Shown here in pieces: positions 7,554-15,950 of a DNA stretch of 64,000 nucleotides (its first letter is position 1; the number at the start of each line of letters is the position of its first letter). The DNA is from Streptomyces deccanensis (GTDB lineage: Bacteria; Actinomycetota; Actinomycetes; Streptomycetales; Streptomycetaceae). The notes under the pieces were generated by a model, which was not told the origin of the DNA, searched no databases, and was given only the letters and a program-made list of their open reading frames with translations. The stretch spans positions 4,526,001-4,590,000 of the forward strand of contig NZ_CP092431.1 of assembly GCF_022385335.1 (NCBI RefSeq). The letters are read 5' to 3'. The position numbers and the translations under genes were made by a program.

Positions 7554-9158
7554 TCACATCCGGAAGACGCCGAAGCCACCGCGCGCGCCCTCGTAGGGCG
7601 CGGTGTGGATCGCGGACAGGCACAGGCCGAGGACGGTGCGGGTGTCGCGGGGGTCGATGACCCCGTCGTCGTACAACCGTCCGGACAGGAACATCGGGAG
7701 CGACTCGGACTCGATCTGCTGCTCCACCATCGCGCGCAGGGCGGCGTCGCCCTCTTCGTCGTACGGCAGTCCGCGCGCCGCCGCCGACTGGCGGGCCACG
7801 ATCGACAGGACGCCCGCGAGCTGCTGCGGGCCCATCACGGCCGACTTGGCGCTGGGCCAGGCGAAGAGGAAGCGGGGGTCGTAGGCGCGGCCGCACATGC
7901 CGTAGTGACCGGCGCCGTACGAGGCGCCGAGGAGGACGGACAGGTGCGGGACCCGGCTGTTGCTGACCGCGTTGATCATCATCGCGCCGTGTTTGATGAT
8001 GCCGCCCTGCTCGTACTCCTTGCCGACCATGTAGCCGGTGGTGTTGTGGAGGAAGAGGAGGGGGATGTCGCGCTGGTTGGCGAGCTGGATGAACTGCGCC
8101 GCCTTCTGGGACTCCTCGCTGAACAGCACCCCTCGGGCGTTGGCGAGGATGCCGACGGGATAGCCGTGGAGGGTGGCCCAACCGGTGGTGAGGCTGGTGC
8201 CGTAGAGGGGCTTGAACTCGTCGAAGTCGGAGGCGTCGACGATCCGGGCGATGACCTCGCGGGGGTCGAAGGGCGCCTTCAGGTCGTCCGGGACGATGCC
8301 GAGCAGTTCCTCGGCGTCGTACTTGGGGGGCTGGACGAGGTGCGGGTCCGGATCGGCGTACGCCTTGCGGTGGTTGAGGCGGGCGACGACCCGGCGGGCC
8401 TGGCGCAGGGCGTCCGGCTCGTCGACGGCGAAGTGGTCGGCGAGGCCCGACACGCGCGCGTGCATCTCGGCGCCGCCGAGGGACTCGTCGTCGCTCTCCT
8501 CGCCGGTGGCCATCTTGACGAGGGGCGGGCCGCCGAGGAACACCTTCGCGCGTTCCTTGACCATGATCACGTGGTCGGACATGCCGGGGATGTAGGCCCC
8601 GCCGGCGGTGGAGTTGCCGAAGACGACGGCGATCGTGGGGATGCCGGCGGCGGAGAGCCGGGTGAGGTCGCGGAAGATCGCGCCGCCGGGGATGAAGATC
8701 TCCTTCTGGGAGGGGAGATCGGCTCCGCCGGACTCCACCAGGCTGATGCAGGGCAGCCGGTTGGCGAGGGCGATGTCGTTGGCGCGGAGGGCCTTCTTCA
8801 GGGACCAGGGGTTGCTCGCGCCGCCGCGTACGGTCGGGTCGTTGGCGGTGATCAGGCACTCGACGCCCTCGACGACCCCGATGCCGGTGACGAGCGAGGC
8901 GCCGACCGTGTACTCGCTGCCCCAGGCGGCGAGCGGCGACAGTTCGAGGAAGGGCGTGTCGGGGTCCAGGAGCAGTTCGATGCGCTCGCGGGCCAGGAGC
9001 TTGCCGCGCTTCCGGTGCCGTTGGACGTACTTCTCGCCGCCTCCGGCGATGGCGGCGGCGTGCTCGGCGTCGAGCTCGGCGAGCCGCGCAAGCATGGCCT
9101 CGCGGTTCGCGGCGTGGTCGGGGGCGTTCGGGTCGAGGGCGGAGGCGAGGACGGTCAC
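7554..9158 (-). CDS. Acyl-CoA carboxylase beta subunit (carboxyltransferase)
   Basis: Transfers CO2 from carboxybiotin to an acyl-CoA. The 534 residues carry both crotonase-like halves of the carboxyltransferase domain (N-half around GEKYVQRHRKRGKLLARERI and SPLAAWGSEYTVGASLVTGI; C-half with FLHNTTGYMVGKEYEQGGII and GASYGAGHYGMCGRAYDPRF). Length and motifs are nearest the 3-methylcrotonyl-CoA/geranyl-CoA carboxylase beta group. GTG 9158 is chosen for the GGGAGC site 8 nt upstream; the frame is open further to 9239 but that segment overlaps the likely promoter. Coupled to the alpha subunit by an 11-nt gap. Confident on family, moderate on substrate group. Confidence 0.93.
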   Translation of the reverse strand: MTVLASALDPNAPDHAANREAMLARLAELDAEHAAAIAGGGEKYVQRHRKRGKLLARERIELLLDPDTPFLELSPLAAWGSEYTVGASLVTGIGVVEGVECLITANDPTVRGGASNPWSLKKALRANDIALANRLPCISLVESGGADLPSQKEIFIPGGAIFRDLTRLSAAGIPTIAVVFGNSTAGGAYIPGMSDHVIMVKERAKVFLGGPPLVKMATGEESDDESLGGAEMHARVSGLADHFAVDEPDALRQARRVVARLNHRKAYADPDPHLVQPPKYDAEELLGIVPDDLKAPFDPREVIARIVDASDFDEFKPLYGTSLTTGWATLHGYPVGILANARGVLFSEESQKAAQFIQLANQRDIPLLFLHNTTGYMVGKEYEQGGIIKHGAMMINAVSNSRVPHLSVLLGASYGAGHYGMCGRAYDPRFLFAWPSAKSAVMGPQQLAGVLSIVARQSAAARGLPYDEEGDAALRAMVEQQIESESLPMFLSGRLYDDGVIDPRDTRTVLGLCLSAIHTAPYEGARGGFGVFRM

Positions 9159-9181
9159 CAACAGCTCCCGCAAATCGGGTA

Positions 9182-9211
9182 ATCTACGCTTCGTGCGGTG
9201 CGAGAACCAAG
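9182..9211 (-). promoter_or_regulatory. Candidate promoter of the carboxylase operon
   Basis: On the minus strand TTGGTT (9211-9206) and TAGATT (9187-9182) are separated by 18 nt, a good vegetative-type promoter, 24 nt before the GTG of the beta subunit. The -35 region sits in one of two 13-bp direct repeats, GCGAGAACCAAGC, at 9201-9213 and 9230-9242. This suggests the carboxylase genes have their own promoter in addition to readthrough from the AtuA-like gene. Confidence 0.5.
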
Positions 9212-9242
9212 CGCGTACGACGTGTTGAGCGAGAACCAAGCC

Positions 9243-9372
9243 GACACGGGTGTCACCAGACTTCGCTGTACGTTCCGGGCAGGTTCCGTCCCGGCTGGTG
9301 TCGAGGGAGTAAGACCCTTCAGGTCGCTGACCTGCGGGGCTTCCTGAGCCAGGAAGCCCCTGACTTCTGTGG
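9243..9372 (+). mobile_element. Possible 3' remnant of an IS200/IS605-type tnpB element
   Basis: Between the AtuA-like gene and the carboxylase lies a stretch with two overlapping foldbacks: GGGGCTTCCT-GAGCC-AGGAAGCCCC (about 9338-9361) and CCCC-TGACTTCTGT-GGGG immediately after. The order AGGAAGCCCC...CTTC...GGGG resembles the hairpin right ends and guide-RNA scaffolds of actinobacterial tnpB elements. No intact transposase or nuclease frame remains. Alternatively it is simply a terminator downstream of the AtuA-like gene. Moderate to low confidence; the match is by eye. Confidence 0.35.
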
Positions 9373-9381
9373 GGGGCGGGT

Positions 9382-11082
9382 TCAAAGCAGGGCCTCCGGT
9401 ATGTCCAGGGGGCGGGAGCGGAGCCATTCGCCGAGGGCCTTGGCCTGGGGGTCGAAGCGGGCTTGTGAGGCGACGCCCTCGCCGAGGATGCCGACGACGT
9501 CGAAGTTGAGGGCGCGCAGGTTGGGCAGCGTGTGCCGGGTGACCGGCAGGTCGGCCGTCTCCGGCAGGAGCGCGCGGAGCCGGTCGGTGGTGAGGGTGTG
9601 GGCCAGCCAGCGCCACGCGTCGTCCGTACGGGCCCAGAGGCCGATGTTGGCGTTGCCGCCCTTGTCGCCGCTGCGGGCGCCGGCGACGAGGCCGAGGGGC
9701 GCGCGGCGGGTGGGGAGGCCGGGCGGCAGCGGTGCCGGGAGGGCCGGTTCGTCGACCGGTCGCAGGGGGAGGGTGTCGTCGCCCGGCGGGACGGGCAGCC
9801 GGCGGCCGTCGTGGAGGACGGCGACGTGCCGCACGGTGTCCCGGGCGACGTGGGCCGCCTCGAACACCCCGTAGGGGGCGCCCTTTCCGGGTGGGGCCAG
9901 GACGTGGAAGCCGGGGTAGCTCGCGAGGGCCAGCTCGACGGCGGCTCCGCTGAGGGCCCGGCCGACGGTGGCCTGGTCCGGGTCGCGGACGACGAGGCGG
10001 AGGAGGGCGCTGGCGGTCTCCTCGGTGCGGGCGTCGGGGTGGTCGGTGCGGGCCAGCTCCCAGTCCACGTGCGCGGGACGGGACTTGGCGGCGGCGAGCG
10101 CGGTCTCCAGCTGGTCGCGGACGAGGGCGGCCTTGCGTTCGATCTCCAGGCCGGTCAGGACGAAGGTGACCTCGTTGCGGAAGCCGCCGAGCCGGTTGAG
10201 GCCGACCTTGAGGGTCGGGGGCGGGGCCTCGCCGCGTACGCCGTGGACGCGGACGCGGTCGGGGCCGTCCTGGGTGAGTGTGATCGTGTCGAGGCGGGCG
10301 GTGACGTCGGGGCCCGCGTACCGGGCGCCGCCCGTCTCGTAGAGGAGCTGCGCGGTGACCGTGCCGATGTCGACGAGGCCGCCGGTGCCGGGGTGCTTGG
10401 TGATCACGGCCGTGCCGTCGGCGTGGAGTTCGGCGAGGGGGAAGCCGGGGTGGCGCAGGGCGGCCGGGGTCGCCTCGTGGAAGAAGGCGTAGTTGCCGCC
10501 GGTGGCCTGCGCCCCGCACTCCAGGACGTGCCCGGCGACGACGGCGCCCGCGAGGCGGTCGTACTCCCCCGGTCCCCAGCCGAAGTGCGCGGCGGCGGGC
10601 CCGGTCACCAGGGCCGCGTCCGTCACCCGGCCGGTGACCACGATGTCGGCGCCCTCCCGCAGACAGGCCGCGATGCCGAAGCCGCCGAGGTAGGCGTGGG
10701 CGGCGAGGGTGCCGGGGTGTGCGGCGGTGAGGTCGTCGCCCTCGACGTGCGCGACGCGGACGGGGATGTCGAGCCGGGCCGCCAACTCCCGTATGCGGGA
10801 GGCGAGTCCGGACGGGTTGAGACCACCCGCGTTGGCGACGATCCGCACCCCGCGTTCGTACGCGAGGCCCAGGCACTCCTCCAACTGGCGCAGGAACGTG
10901 CGGGCATACCCGGCGGCCGGGTCCTTCAGGCGGTCGCGGCCGAGGATGAGCATGGTCAGCTCGGCCAGATAGTCGCCGGTGAGGACGTCGAGTTCACCGC
11001 CGGTGAGCATCTCGCGCATGGCGTCGAAGCGGTCGCCGTAGAAGCCGGAGGCGTTGCCTATGCGGAGGGGGGCCGCCGTCAC
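9382..11082 (-). CDS. AtuA-family (acyclic terpene utilisation, DUF1446) protein
   Basis: A 566-residue protein of the AtuA family, named for a gene in the citronellol/geraniol catabolic cluster of Pseudomonas; the biochemical role of the family is not established. Landmarks are the N-terminal [33 protein letters not shown], the glycine-rich [34 protein letters not shown], and the C-terminal module [21 protein letters not shown] 11082 overlaps the upstream stop by 4 nt (GTGA), so it is co-translated with the TIGR03084 gene. Co-location with a biotin-dependent carboxylase, dehydrogenase and hydratase recalls the atu and liu operons. No signal peptide; cytoplasmic. Confidence 0.85.
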   Translation of the reverse strand: MTAAPLRIGNASGFYGDRFDAMREMLTGGELDVLTGDYLAELTMLILGRDRLKDPAAGYARTFLRQLEECLGLAYERGVRIVANAGGLNPSGLASRIRELAARLDIPVRVAHVEGDDLTAAHPGTLAAHAYLGGFGIAACLREGADIVVTGRVTDAALVTGPAAAHFGWGPGEYDRLAGAVVAGHVLECGAQATGGNYAFFHEATPAALRHPGFPLAELHADGTAVITKHPGTGGLVDIGTVTAQLLYETGGARYAGPDVTARLDTITLTQDGPDRVRVHGVRGEAPPPTLKVGLNRLGGFRNEVTFVLTGLEIERKAALVRDQLETALAAAKSRPAHVDWELARTDHPDARTEETASALLRLVVRDPDQATVGRALSGAAVELALASYPGFHVLAPPGKGAPYGVFEAAHVARDTVRHVAVLHDGRRLPVPPGDDTLPLRPVDEPALPAPLPPGLPTRRAPLGLVAGARSGDKGGNANIGLWARTDDAWRWLAHTLTTDRLRALLPETADLPVTRHTLPNLRALNFDVVGILGEGVASQARFDPQAKALGEWLRSRPLDIPEALL

Positions 11083-11876
11083 GGCGTGGCGCCCTTGGCC
11101 GCGCGCCCGGTGCCGGGCGGGCCCGCGAAGGCCTGGGCGATGTCCAGCCAGCGGTCGGCGTCCGCGCCTTCGGCGCGCAGGGCGAGGTCGGCGCGGTGGG
11201 CGCGCTGGGTGACCAGGAGGCAGAGGTCGAGGGCGGGGCCGGCGACGCGGTCGGTCGCGTCCTCGGGGCCGTACGTCCACAACTCGCCTGTGGGGCTGGT
11301 GAGTTCGACGCGGAACTCCTCGAAGGGCGGGGTCAGTCCGTGCACCCCGAAGGCGAAGTCGCGGGTGCGGATGCCGAGTCGGGCGATGTGGCGGAGGCGG
11401 TCGCCGGGGGTGATCCGGGGGACGCCCAGCGCGTCGGCGATGTCCAGGCCGTGGGCCCAGGTCTCCATGAGGCGGGCGGTCGCCATCGAGGCGGTGGACA
11501 TGGGCGGGCCGTACCAGGGGAAGCGCGCGCCCTCGGGTGCCGCGCGCAGGGCGGCGTCCAGGGCGTCGCGACCGGCCCGCCAGTCCGCGAGCAGCTCGGC
11601 GGGCGGCTTCCCGGCCCCTTCCTCGGCGCCCGCGTCCACGAAGTCGCCGGGCGAGGTCAGCGCGCTCTCGACCTCACGGGCGAAGGCTGCCTGGTCGGTC
11701 ACGGCCAGCACGGACGAGTGGTCCGTCCAGGCGAGGTGCGCGATCTGGTGGGCGACGGTCCAGCCGGGCGCGGGCGTCGCGAGCGCCCACTCCTCCGGGC
11801 TCAACTCGGCCACGAGCAGGTCGAGTTCCTCGCTCTCGGCACGCAGGTCGTCGATCACGGGCGTTGGGTCGGCCAT
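11079..11876 (-). CDS. TIGR03084-family DinB-like protein
   Basis: A 265-residue protein with the N-terminal four-helix DinB/mycothiol-dependent maleylpyruvate-isomerase-like fold: [20 protein letters not shown], then IAHLAWTD and [20 protein letters not shown], whose histidines would form the metal site. Proteins of this group may use mycothiol; for this subfamily no reaction is known to me. ATG 11876 was chosen over an upstream in-frame start because it begins the conserved domain and leaves the palindrome at 11908-11921 in the leader. First gene of the minus-strand catabolic block. Confidence 0.8.
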   Translation of the reverse strand: MADPTPVIDDLRAESEELDLLVAELSPEEWALATPAPGWTVAHQIAHLAWTDHSSVLAVTDQAAFAREVESALTSPGDFVDAGAEEGAGKPPAELLADWRAGRDALDAALRAAPEGARFPWYGPPMSTASMATARLMETWAHGLDIADALGVPRITPGDRLRHIARLGIRTRDFAFGVHGLTPPFEEFRVELTSPTGELWTYGPEDATDRVAGPALDLCLLVTQRAHRADLALRAEGADADRWLDIAQAFAGPPGTGRAAKGATP

Positions 11877-11907
11877 GGGGGGAGCATGGCAGCGGACCCA
11901 GAAACAA

Positions 11908-11921
11908 GCAAGCGTGCTTGC
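11908..11921. promoter_or_regulatory. TetR-type palindrome GCAAGC-GT-GCTTGC
   Basis: A perfect 6-2-6 inverted repeat 31 bp before the TIGR03084 start and between divergent promoters (the exporter starts at 12086). GCAAGC/GCTTGC half-sites are typical of TetR/AcrR operators of acyl-CoA catabolic genes in actinobacteria. The TetR at the other end of the block (1470-2072) is the natural candidate ligand; this is inference. Confidence 0.6.
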
Positions 11922-12085
11922 ATTTTTAGGGAGCGGTTGGGGTCCCCGAGTCGGCAAAGTAAGCTGCAAAAGACGCTACGAGCCTGACTTAGTCCATTGC
12001 TTTGCACTACCCAGTCCTCCATACTGAACGACATCCTTTCGTCGCCCCCTCGACCTCCCTCTCCCCGCTCTTCTGGACGGTCCCC

Positions 12086-13039
12086 GTGACACTCCCCCGT
12101 GCTGAACAGTCTGCGCCTGCCGCGACGGCCGTGACCCCGGCCGCGCCCGCCCCCGGCGGCTTGCGCCGCGCGCGTGGCCTGGGTTCCCTCGGGCCCGTGG
12201 GGCTGGTGCTGGCCGGTGGGATATCGGTGCAGTTCGGCGGGGCGCTGGCGGTGACGCTGATGCCGCGCGCCGGGGCGCTCGGGGTGGTGACGCTCCGGCT
12301 CGCGGTCGCCGCGCTGGTGATGCTGGTGATCTGCCGGCCCCGGCTGCGCGGGCACTCGCGTACCGACTGGGGGACGGTGGTCGCCTTCGGCGTCACCATG
12401 GCCGCGATGAACGGCCTCTTCTACCAGGCCGTCGCCCGTATCCCCCTCGGCCTCGCCGTCACGCTGGAGGTGCTCGGCCCGCTGGCGCTCTCCGTCCTCG
12501 CGTCCCGGCGGGCGCTGAACGTGGTGTGGGCCGGGCTGGCCCTCTGCGGCGTCTTCCTGCTCGGGAAGGGCGGCGGAGTCGGCGGCCTCGACCCCCTGGG
12601 CATCGCCTTCGCCCTGGCCGCCGGGCTGGCATGGGCCCTCTACATCGTCTTCAGCGCGCGTACGGGGCGGCGGTTCCCGCAGGCCGACGGGCTGGCGCTC
12701 GCCATGGCCGTCGCGGCGGTGCTGTTCCTGCCGCTGGGGATCGTCGAATCGGGGGGCCGGCTCGTCGAGCCGACGACGCTCGCCCTGGGTGCCGCCGTGG
12801 CCGTGCTGTCCTCCGTCCTCCCGTACACCCTCGAACTCGTCGCGCTGCGCCGCCTGCCCGCCTCCACCTTCGCGATCCTCATGAGCCTTGAGCCCGCGAT
12901 CGCCGCCACGGCCGGTTTCCTCGTCCTCGACCAGGCCCTCACCACCGTCGAGGCCCTCGCGATCGCCCTGGTCATCGGGGCGAGCATGGGGGCGGTACGG
13001 ACGCAGGTGGGGCGGGGGAAGCCGGATCTGCCGGGATGA
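12086..13039 (+). CDS. EamA/DMT-family exporter (RhtA-like)
   Basis: An integral membrane protein of 317 residues with about ten hydrophobic segments in two EamA repeats (first GPVGLVLAGGISVQFGGALA to LALSVLASRRAL; second GIAFALAAGLAWALYIVFSA to IALVIGASMGAV). The family exports small metabolites; RhtA-type members export threonine and homoserine. The start is uncertain: GTG 12086 follows GGACGG and is preferred, while the frame is open to TTG 12002. Divergent from the catabolic block. Substrate cannot be inferred. Confidence 0.85.
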   Translation: MTLPRAEQSAPAATAVTPAAPAPGGLRRARGLGSLGPVGLVLAGGISVQFGGALAVTLMPRAGALGVVTLRLAVAALVMLVICRPRLRGHSRTDWGTVVAFGVTMAAMNGLFYQAVARIPLGLAVTLEVLGPLALSVLASRRALNVVWAGLALCGVFLLGKGGGVGGLDPLGIAFALAAGLAWALYIVFSARTGRRFPQADGLALAMAVAAVLFLPLGIVESGGRLVEPTTLALGAAVAVLSSVLPYTLELVALRRLPASTFAILMSLEPAIAATAGFLVLDQALTTVEALAIALVIGASMGAVRTQVGRGKPDLPG

Positions 13040-13147
13040 GCCGCCCTCCCTGGCCGACGGGTTCCTTGGCCTGACACTCCGATCTCCCTAACGTGAGTAC
13101 GACCTCCGCCCGTCCGAGGGCGGGGAGGCCTGACCGACGGGGGTGCC

Positions 13148-14005
13148 GTGCCGCACATCGAGTTGTCCGCCGGGACGATCGACTACCAGGACACCGGCGG
13201 CGAGGGGCCGGTGATCGTGTTCAGCCACGGTCTGCCGATGAACGAGACGCAATGGCGCAAGGTCGTACCGCTGTTGGACGGGTACCGCTGTGTCCTGCCC
13301 ACCCTGCCGCTCGGCGGCCACCGACGGCCGATGCGCCCGGACGCCGACCTGTCCCACCGGGGTGTCGCACGGCTGCTGGGCGAGTTCATCGAACGGCTCG
13401 GCCTTGAGGACGTGACCCTCGTCCTCAACGACTGGGGTGGCGGCCAGTTCCTGGTGACGGAGGAGCGGGGCGACCGCGTCGGGCGACTGGTGCTGGTGGC
13501 TTGCGAGGCGTTCGACAACTTCCCGCCGGGAGCGGCCAAGGCGGTGGCCAAGGTGTGCGGGGTCCCCGGTGGCGTCTGGCTGCTCACGCGGCTGATGCGG
13601 GTCCCCGCGTTCCGCGACCACCGCGACGGGTACGGGGGCATGAGCCTGCGCGGGGTCCCGCCCGAGATCATGGCCGACTGGTTCGGCCCGGCGACCCGGA
13701 GCAGGGCCGTACGCCGGGACTTCGCCAAGTTCGCCACGTCGGCTCCCGGCCGGGCGACCCTGCTGGAATGGAGCGAGCGCCTGCGGGACTACGACCGCCC
13801 CGTGCTGGTCGTGTGGGCGACCGAGGACCGCCTCATGCCGCGCGAACACGGCCCCCGGCTGGCAGAGCTGTATCCGAAGGGCCGGCTCGTCGAGATCGCC
13901 GACTCCTCCACCCTCGTCCCCGAGGACCAGCCGGAACGACTCGCCCAGGTCCTGCGGGAGTTCCTCGGGGAGACGGGGGCGGGGTCGCTCCGGCACAGGG
14001 AGTGA
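13148..14005 (+). CDS. Alpha/beta hydrolase (haloalkane dehalogenase/epoxide hydrolase-like)
   Basis: A 285-residue soluble alpha/beta-fold hydrolase. The oxyanion motif is FSHGLPMNETQW. The nucleophile elbow reads LVLNDWGGGQF, so the nucleophile is aspartate rather than serine, as in haloalkane dehalogenases and epoxide hydrolases. The acid (VVWATEDRLMPREHG) is visible. The usual C-terminal catalytic histidine position reads ADSSTLVPEDQP with no His, so the last catalytic residue may be missing or placed elsewhere. GTG 13148 begins the domain directly. Stand-alone gene between the exporter and the convergent UTRA gene. Confidence 0.8.
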   Translation: MPHIELSAGTIDYQDTGGEGPVIVFSHGLPMNETQWRKVVPLLDGYRCVLPTLPLGGHRRPMRPDADLSHRGVARLLGEFIERLGLEDVTLVLNDWGGGQFLVTEERGDRVGRLVLVACEAFDNFPPGAAKAVAKVCGVPGGVWLLTRLMRVPAFRDHRDGYGGMSLRGVPPEIMADWFGPATRSRAVRRDFAKFATSAPGRATLLEWSERLRDYDRPVLVVWATEDRLMPREHGPRLAELYPKGRLVEIADSSTLVPEDQPERLAQVLREFLGETGAGSLRHRE

Positions 14006-14039
14006 GTGCGGGGCGGGGCGGGGTGTCCCCCGGGGATCG

Positions 14040-14600
14040 TCATCCGGCTCCGTCGTCGGTCGCGATCGCGATCTCGTAGCAAAGGCGTTGGCGTGTCGCC
14101 GGCATCACCATGCGGTCGACCTGGAGGGGGCGGTCGTCGTGGTCGAGGGTGAGTCTGGTCAGGCGCAGCACCGGTTCACCGGGGGCGGTGCGCAGGGTCT
14201 CGCGCTCCTCGTCGGCCGGGTTGTCGGCCGTCACGTCCTCGCGGACGCGGGCGCCGACATGGCCGAGCCGGGCGAGCAACGTCACCGCTCCACCGGGGAT
14301 CTTGGCGGTGCCGGCGAGACCGGTGCCACGGGCGATGCCGACCGGGTAGTACGTGTCCGTCAGCTCGTTCGGCTGGTCGTCGAGAAGGATCAGGCGGCGG
14401 CGTACGACGACCGGCTCGCCCTCGGTCAGCCCCAGCAGCCGCGCCACCTCGGCGGGCGCGGCCACCTCACCGGCGTACAGGATCCGCTGGGTGCCCCGGC
14501 GCCCCCGCTCCGCGGCCTCCTCGGCCCAGGCGTCGCCCTGGCCCTTCTCCCGCGGCGTCAGATACGGCATCGACGTACTGACCCAGCCGTTGGCGCGCAC
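14040..14600 (-). CDS. UTRA-domain protein lacking a GntR DNA-binding domain
   Basis: A 186-residue protein that is almost entirely the UTRA effector domain of HutC-type GntR regulators: VVRRRLILLDDQPNELTDTY, YPVGIARGT, ADNPADEERETLRTAPGEPV, and a C-terminal YEIAIA strand. The N-terminal winged helix is absent; the first 35 residues (VRANGWVSTSMPYLTPREKG and on) are a short conserved leader. GTG 14600 follows GGGGAGG, so the frame is not truncated by a missed start. Similar short proteins recur in Streptomyces as I recall, so this is a subfamily and not a broken gene. Possibly a ligand-sensing partner of another regulator. Confidence 0.8.
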   Translation of the reverse strand: MRANGWVSTSMPYLTPREKGQGDAWAEEAAERGRRGTQRILYAGEVAAPAEVARLLGLTEGEPVVVRRRLILLDDQPNELTDTYYPVGIARGTGLAGTAKIPGGAVTLLARLGHVGARVREDVTADNPADEERETLRTAPGEPVLRLTRLTLDHDDRPLQVDRMVMPATRQRLCYEIAIATDDGAG

Positions 14601-14669
14601 TCTGCCTCCCCAGGTCCACGACCCGACCGTACGTCGACGTGGGTGTCGGCGTCGGCGTCGGCTCCTCGG

Positions 14670-15863
14670 TCACCCCATCGAGCGCAGCGGCGGGTGCTCG
14701 GTCGTGATGCCCGGGGGCTGGAGGAGGGGCGGGGGCTCGGGGCCCGGGTCTTCGGTGAGGACGACACCGGCGGCGGTGGGGTCGAAGTCGGCGGGCCAGC
14801 GGGTCCGGGCGCTGGTGAGGGCGCCGGTGAGGCGGGCCCCGGTGAGGTCGGCGGTGCTCAGGTCGCTGCCGCGCAGGTCGGCCAGGCGGAGGTCGGCGCG
14901 GTGGAGGACGGCGCCGGAGGCGTCGGCCTTACGGAGGTTCGCCTCGCGCAGGTCGGCCTCCGTGAAGTCGGCGTCCCGCAGATCCGTCGCGACCAGACGG
15001 GCGCCTCGCAGGTCGGCGAGGGCGAGACGGGTCCGGCGCAGGATCGCGGTCGTGAGGTCGGCGTGCCGGAGGTTGGTGGAGACGAGGGAGGCCTGGGTCA
15101 GGTTGGCGTGGTACAGGCCCGCCGCTTCCATGCAGGCCCGGTCGAGGTTGACCTCGGTCAGCCACAGCCCGTCGCAGTCGGCCCGGCGCAGATCGGTGAC
15201 GCCGAGGTTGAGCCAGGAATGCTCCCGGGGGTGCAGCAGCAGCACGCCGAGCCCGGTCAGCGCCACCTGGGCGTCGGCCGCCCGTACCTCCAGGGGCACG
15301 ACGTCGTTGATCGGCGTCTCCGCCGACGGGACCGCCGGAGCCAGTGGAGCCGCCGGGTCCTCCGGTCCGGTGGGCGGCGGCCACGGCAGATGGGTCCGCA
15401 GATAGGCCGCCAGGATGGAGAGGATCGCCTCGCGGTCCCGCGCCGAGTGCTCCGCTATCCGCCACAGCGCGTGCAGCCCGCCGATGCGTACGTCCACCTT
15501 GTCGCTGCCGAGTTGGTCGACGGCCCGGCTGAACCGGTCGGTGACGTAACCCTCCTGTGTCGCGCGCAGACCGTCCTGGCTGACCCGGAGTTGACGCCAG
15601 GTGGCGTACGCGCCGAAGAGGACGGCCAGTCCGCCGAGGGCCTGGAGCAACGTCGTACGGACGTCGCTCACGGCCTTCAGCCTGTCCCGCTCGTCCACGC
15701 TCGCGCCCGCGAGATCGTGATCGACGATCGCACCCGGCAGAAGGACGAGCACCGCGCCCACGGCGACGAGGCCCACCACCCCGGCGAGGACGACGACCGG
15801 CGTCCGTCCTCTCCCGGCCAGTCGGTCCCGCCAAGATCGCCGACCGTGCCCCCGCAACTCCAT
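14670..15863 (-). CDS. Membrane-anchored pentapeptide-repeat protein
   Basis: A 397-residue protein. Two hydrophobic segments near the N-terminus (VVVLAGVVGLVAVGAVLVLL and LLQALGGLAVLFGAYATW) are followed by a short cytosolic linker (LRVSQDGLRATQEGYVTDRF). Residues ~215-355 carry a long run of A(D/N)LxxA pentapeptide repeats, such as ADLTTAILRRTRLALADLRG and ADFTEADLREANL, that should fold as a right-handed quadrilateral beta-helix. The C-terminus is Pro-rich. Function unknown; the family often serves as scaffold or DNA mimic. ATG 15863 preferred; GTG 15869 is also possible. Confidence 0.82.
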   Translation of the reverse strand: MELRGHGRRSWRDRLAGRGRTPVVVLAGVVGLVAVGAVLVLLPGAIVDHDLAGASVDERDRLKAVSDVRTTLLQALGGLAVLFGAYATWRQLRVSQDGLRATQEGYVTDRFSRAVDQLGSDKVDVRIGGLHALWRIAEHSARDREAILSILAAYLRTHLPWPPPTGPEDPAAPLAPAVPSAETPINDVVPLEVRAADAQVALTGLGVLLLHPREHSWLNLGVTDLRRADCDGLWLTEVNLDRACMEAAGLYHANLTQASLVSTNLRHADLTTAILRRTRLALADLRGARLVATDLRDADFTEADLREANLRKADASGAVLHRADLRLADLRGSDLSTADLTGARLTGALTSARTRWPADFDPTAAGVVLTEDPGPEPPPLLQPPGITTEHPPLRSMG

Positions 15864-15915
15864 GGGCACGGGAGCTTAGGCGGGGGCCGCTGAACTGATC
15901 AAGGTCGATGAAGGC

Positions 15916-15950
15916 TGAGGGCGGATCGGACGCTGCTGTATAACCAGCCT
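15916..15950 (+). promoter_or_regulatory. Leaderless promoter of the DUF952 gene
   Basis: TATAAC at 15939-15944 ends 6 nt before the GTG at 15951, and TGAGGG at 15916-15921 lies 17 nt upstream as a weak -35. The spacing implies transcription starts at or next to the start codon; no Shine-Dalgarno sequence is present. Confidence 0.6.

Noticed and set aside
5612..7579. 655-residue open frame within the carboxylase alpha gene, and many other long frames on both strands
   Set aside because: Arg/Pro/Gly-rich or Val/Gly/Asp-rich translations overlapping clear genes; they are the usual high-GC shadow frames.
9155..10876. 573-residue frame covering the AtuA-like gene and the gap
   Set aside because: Same strand, wrong register relative to the conserved AtuA frame; composition is Arg/Pro-rich shadow.
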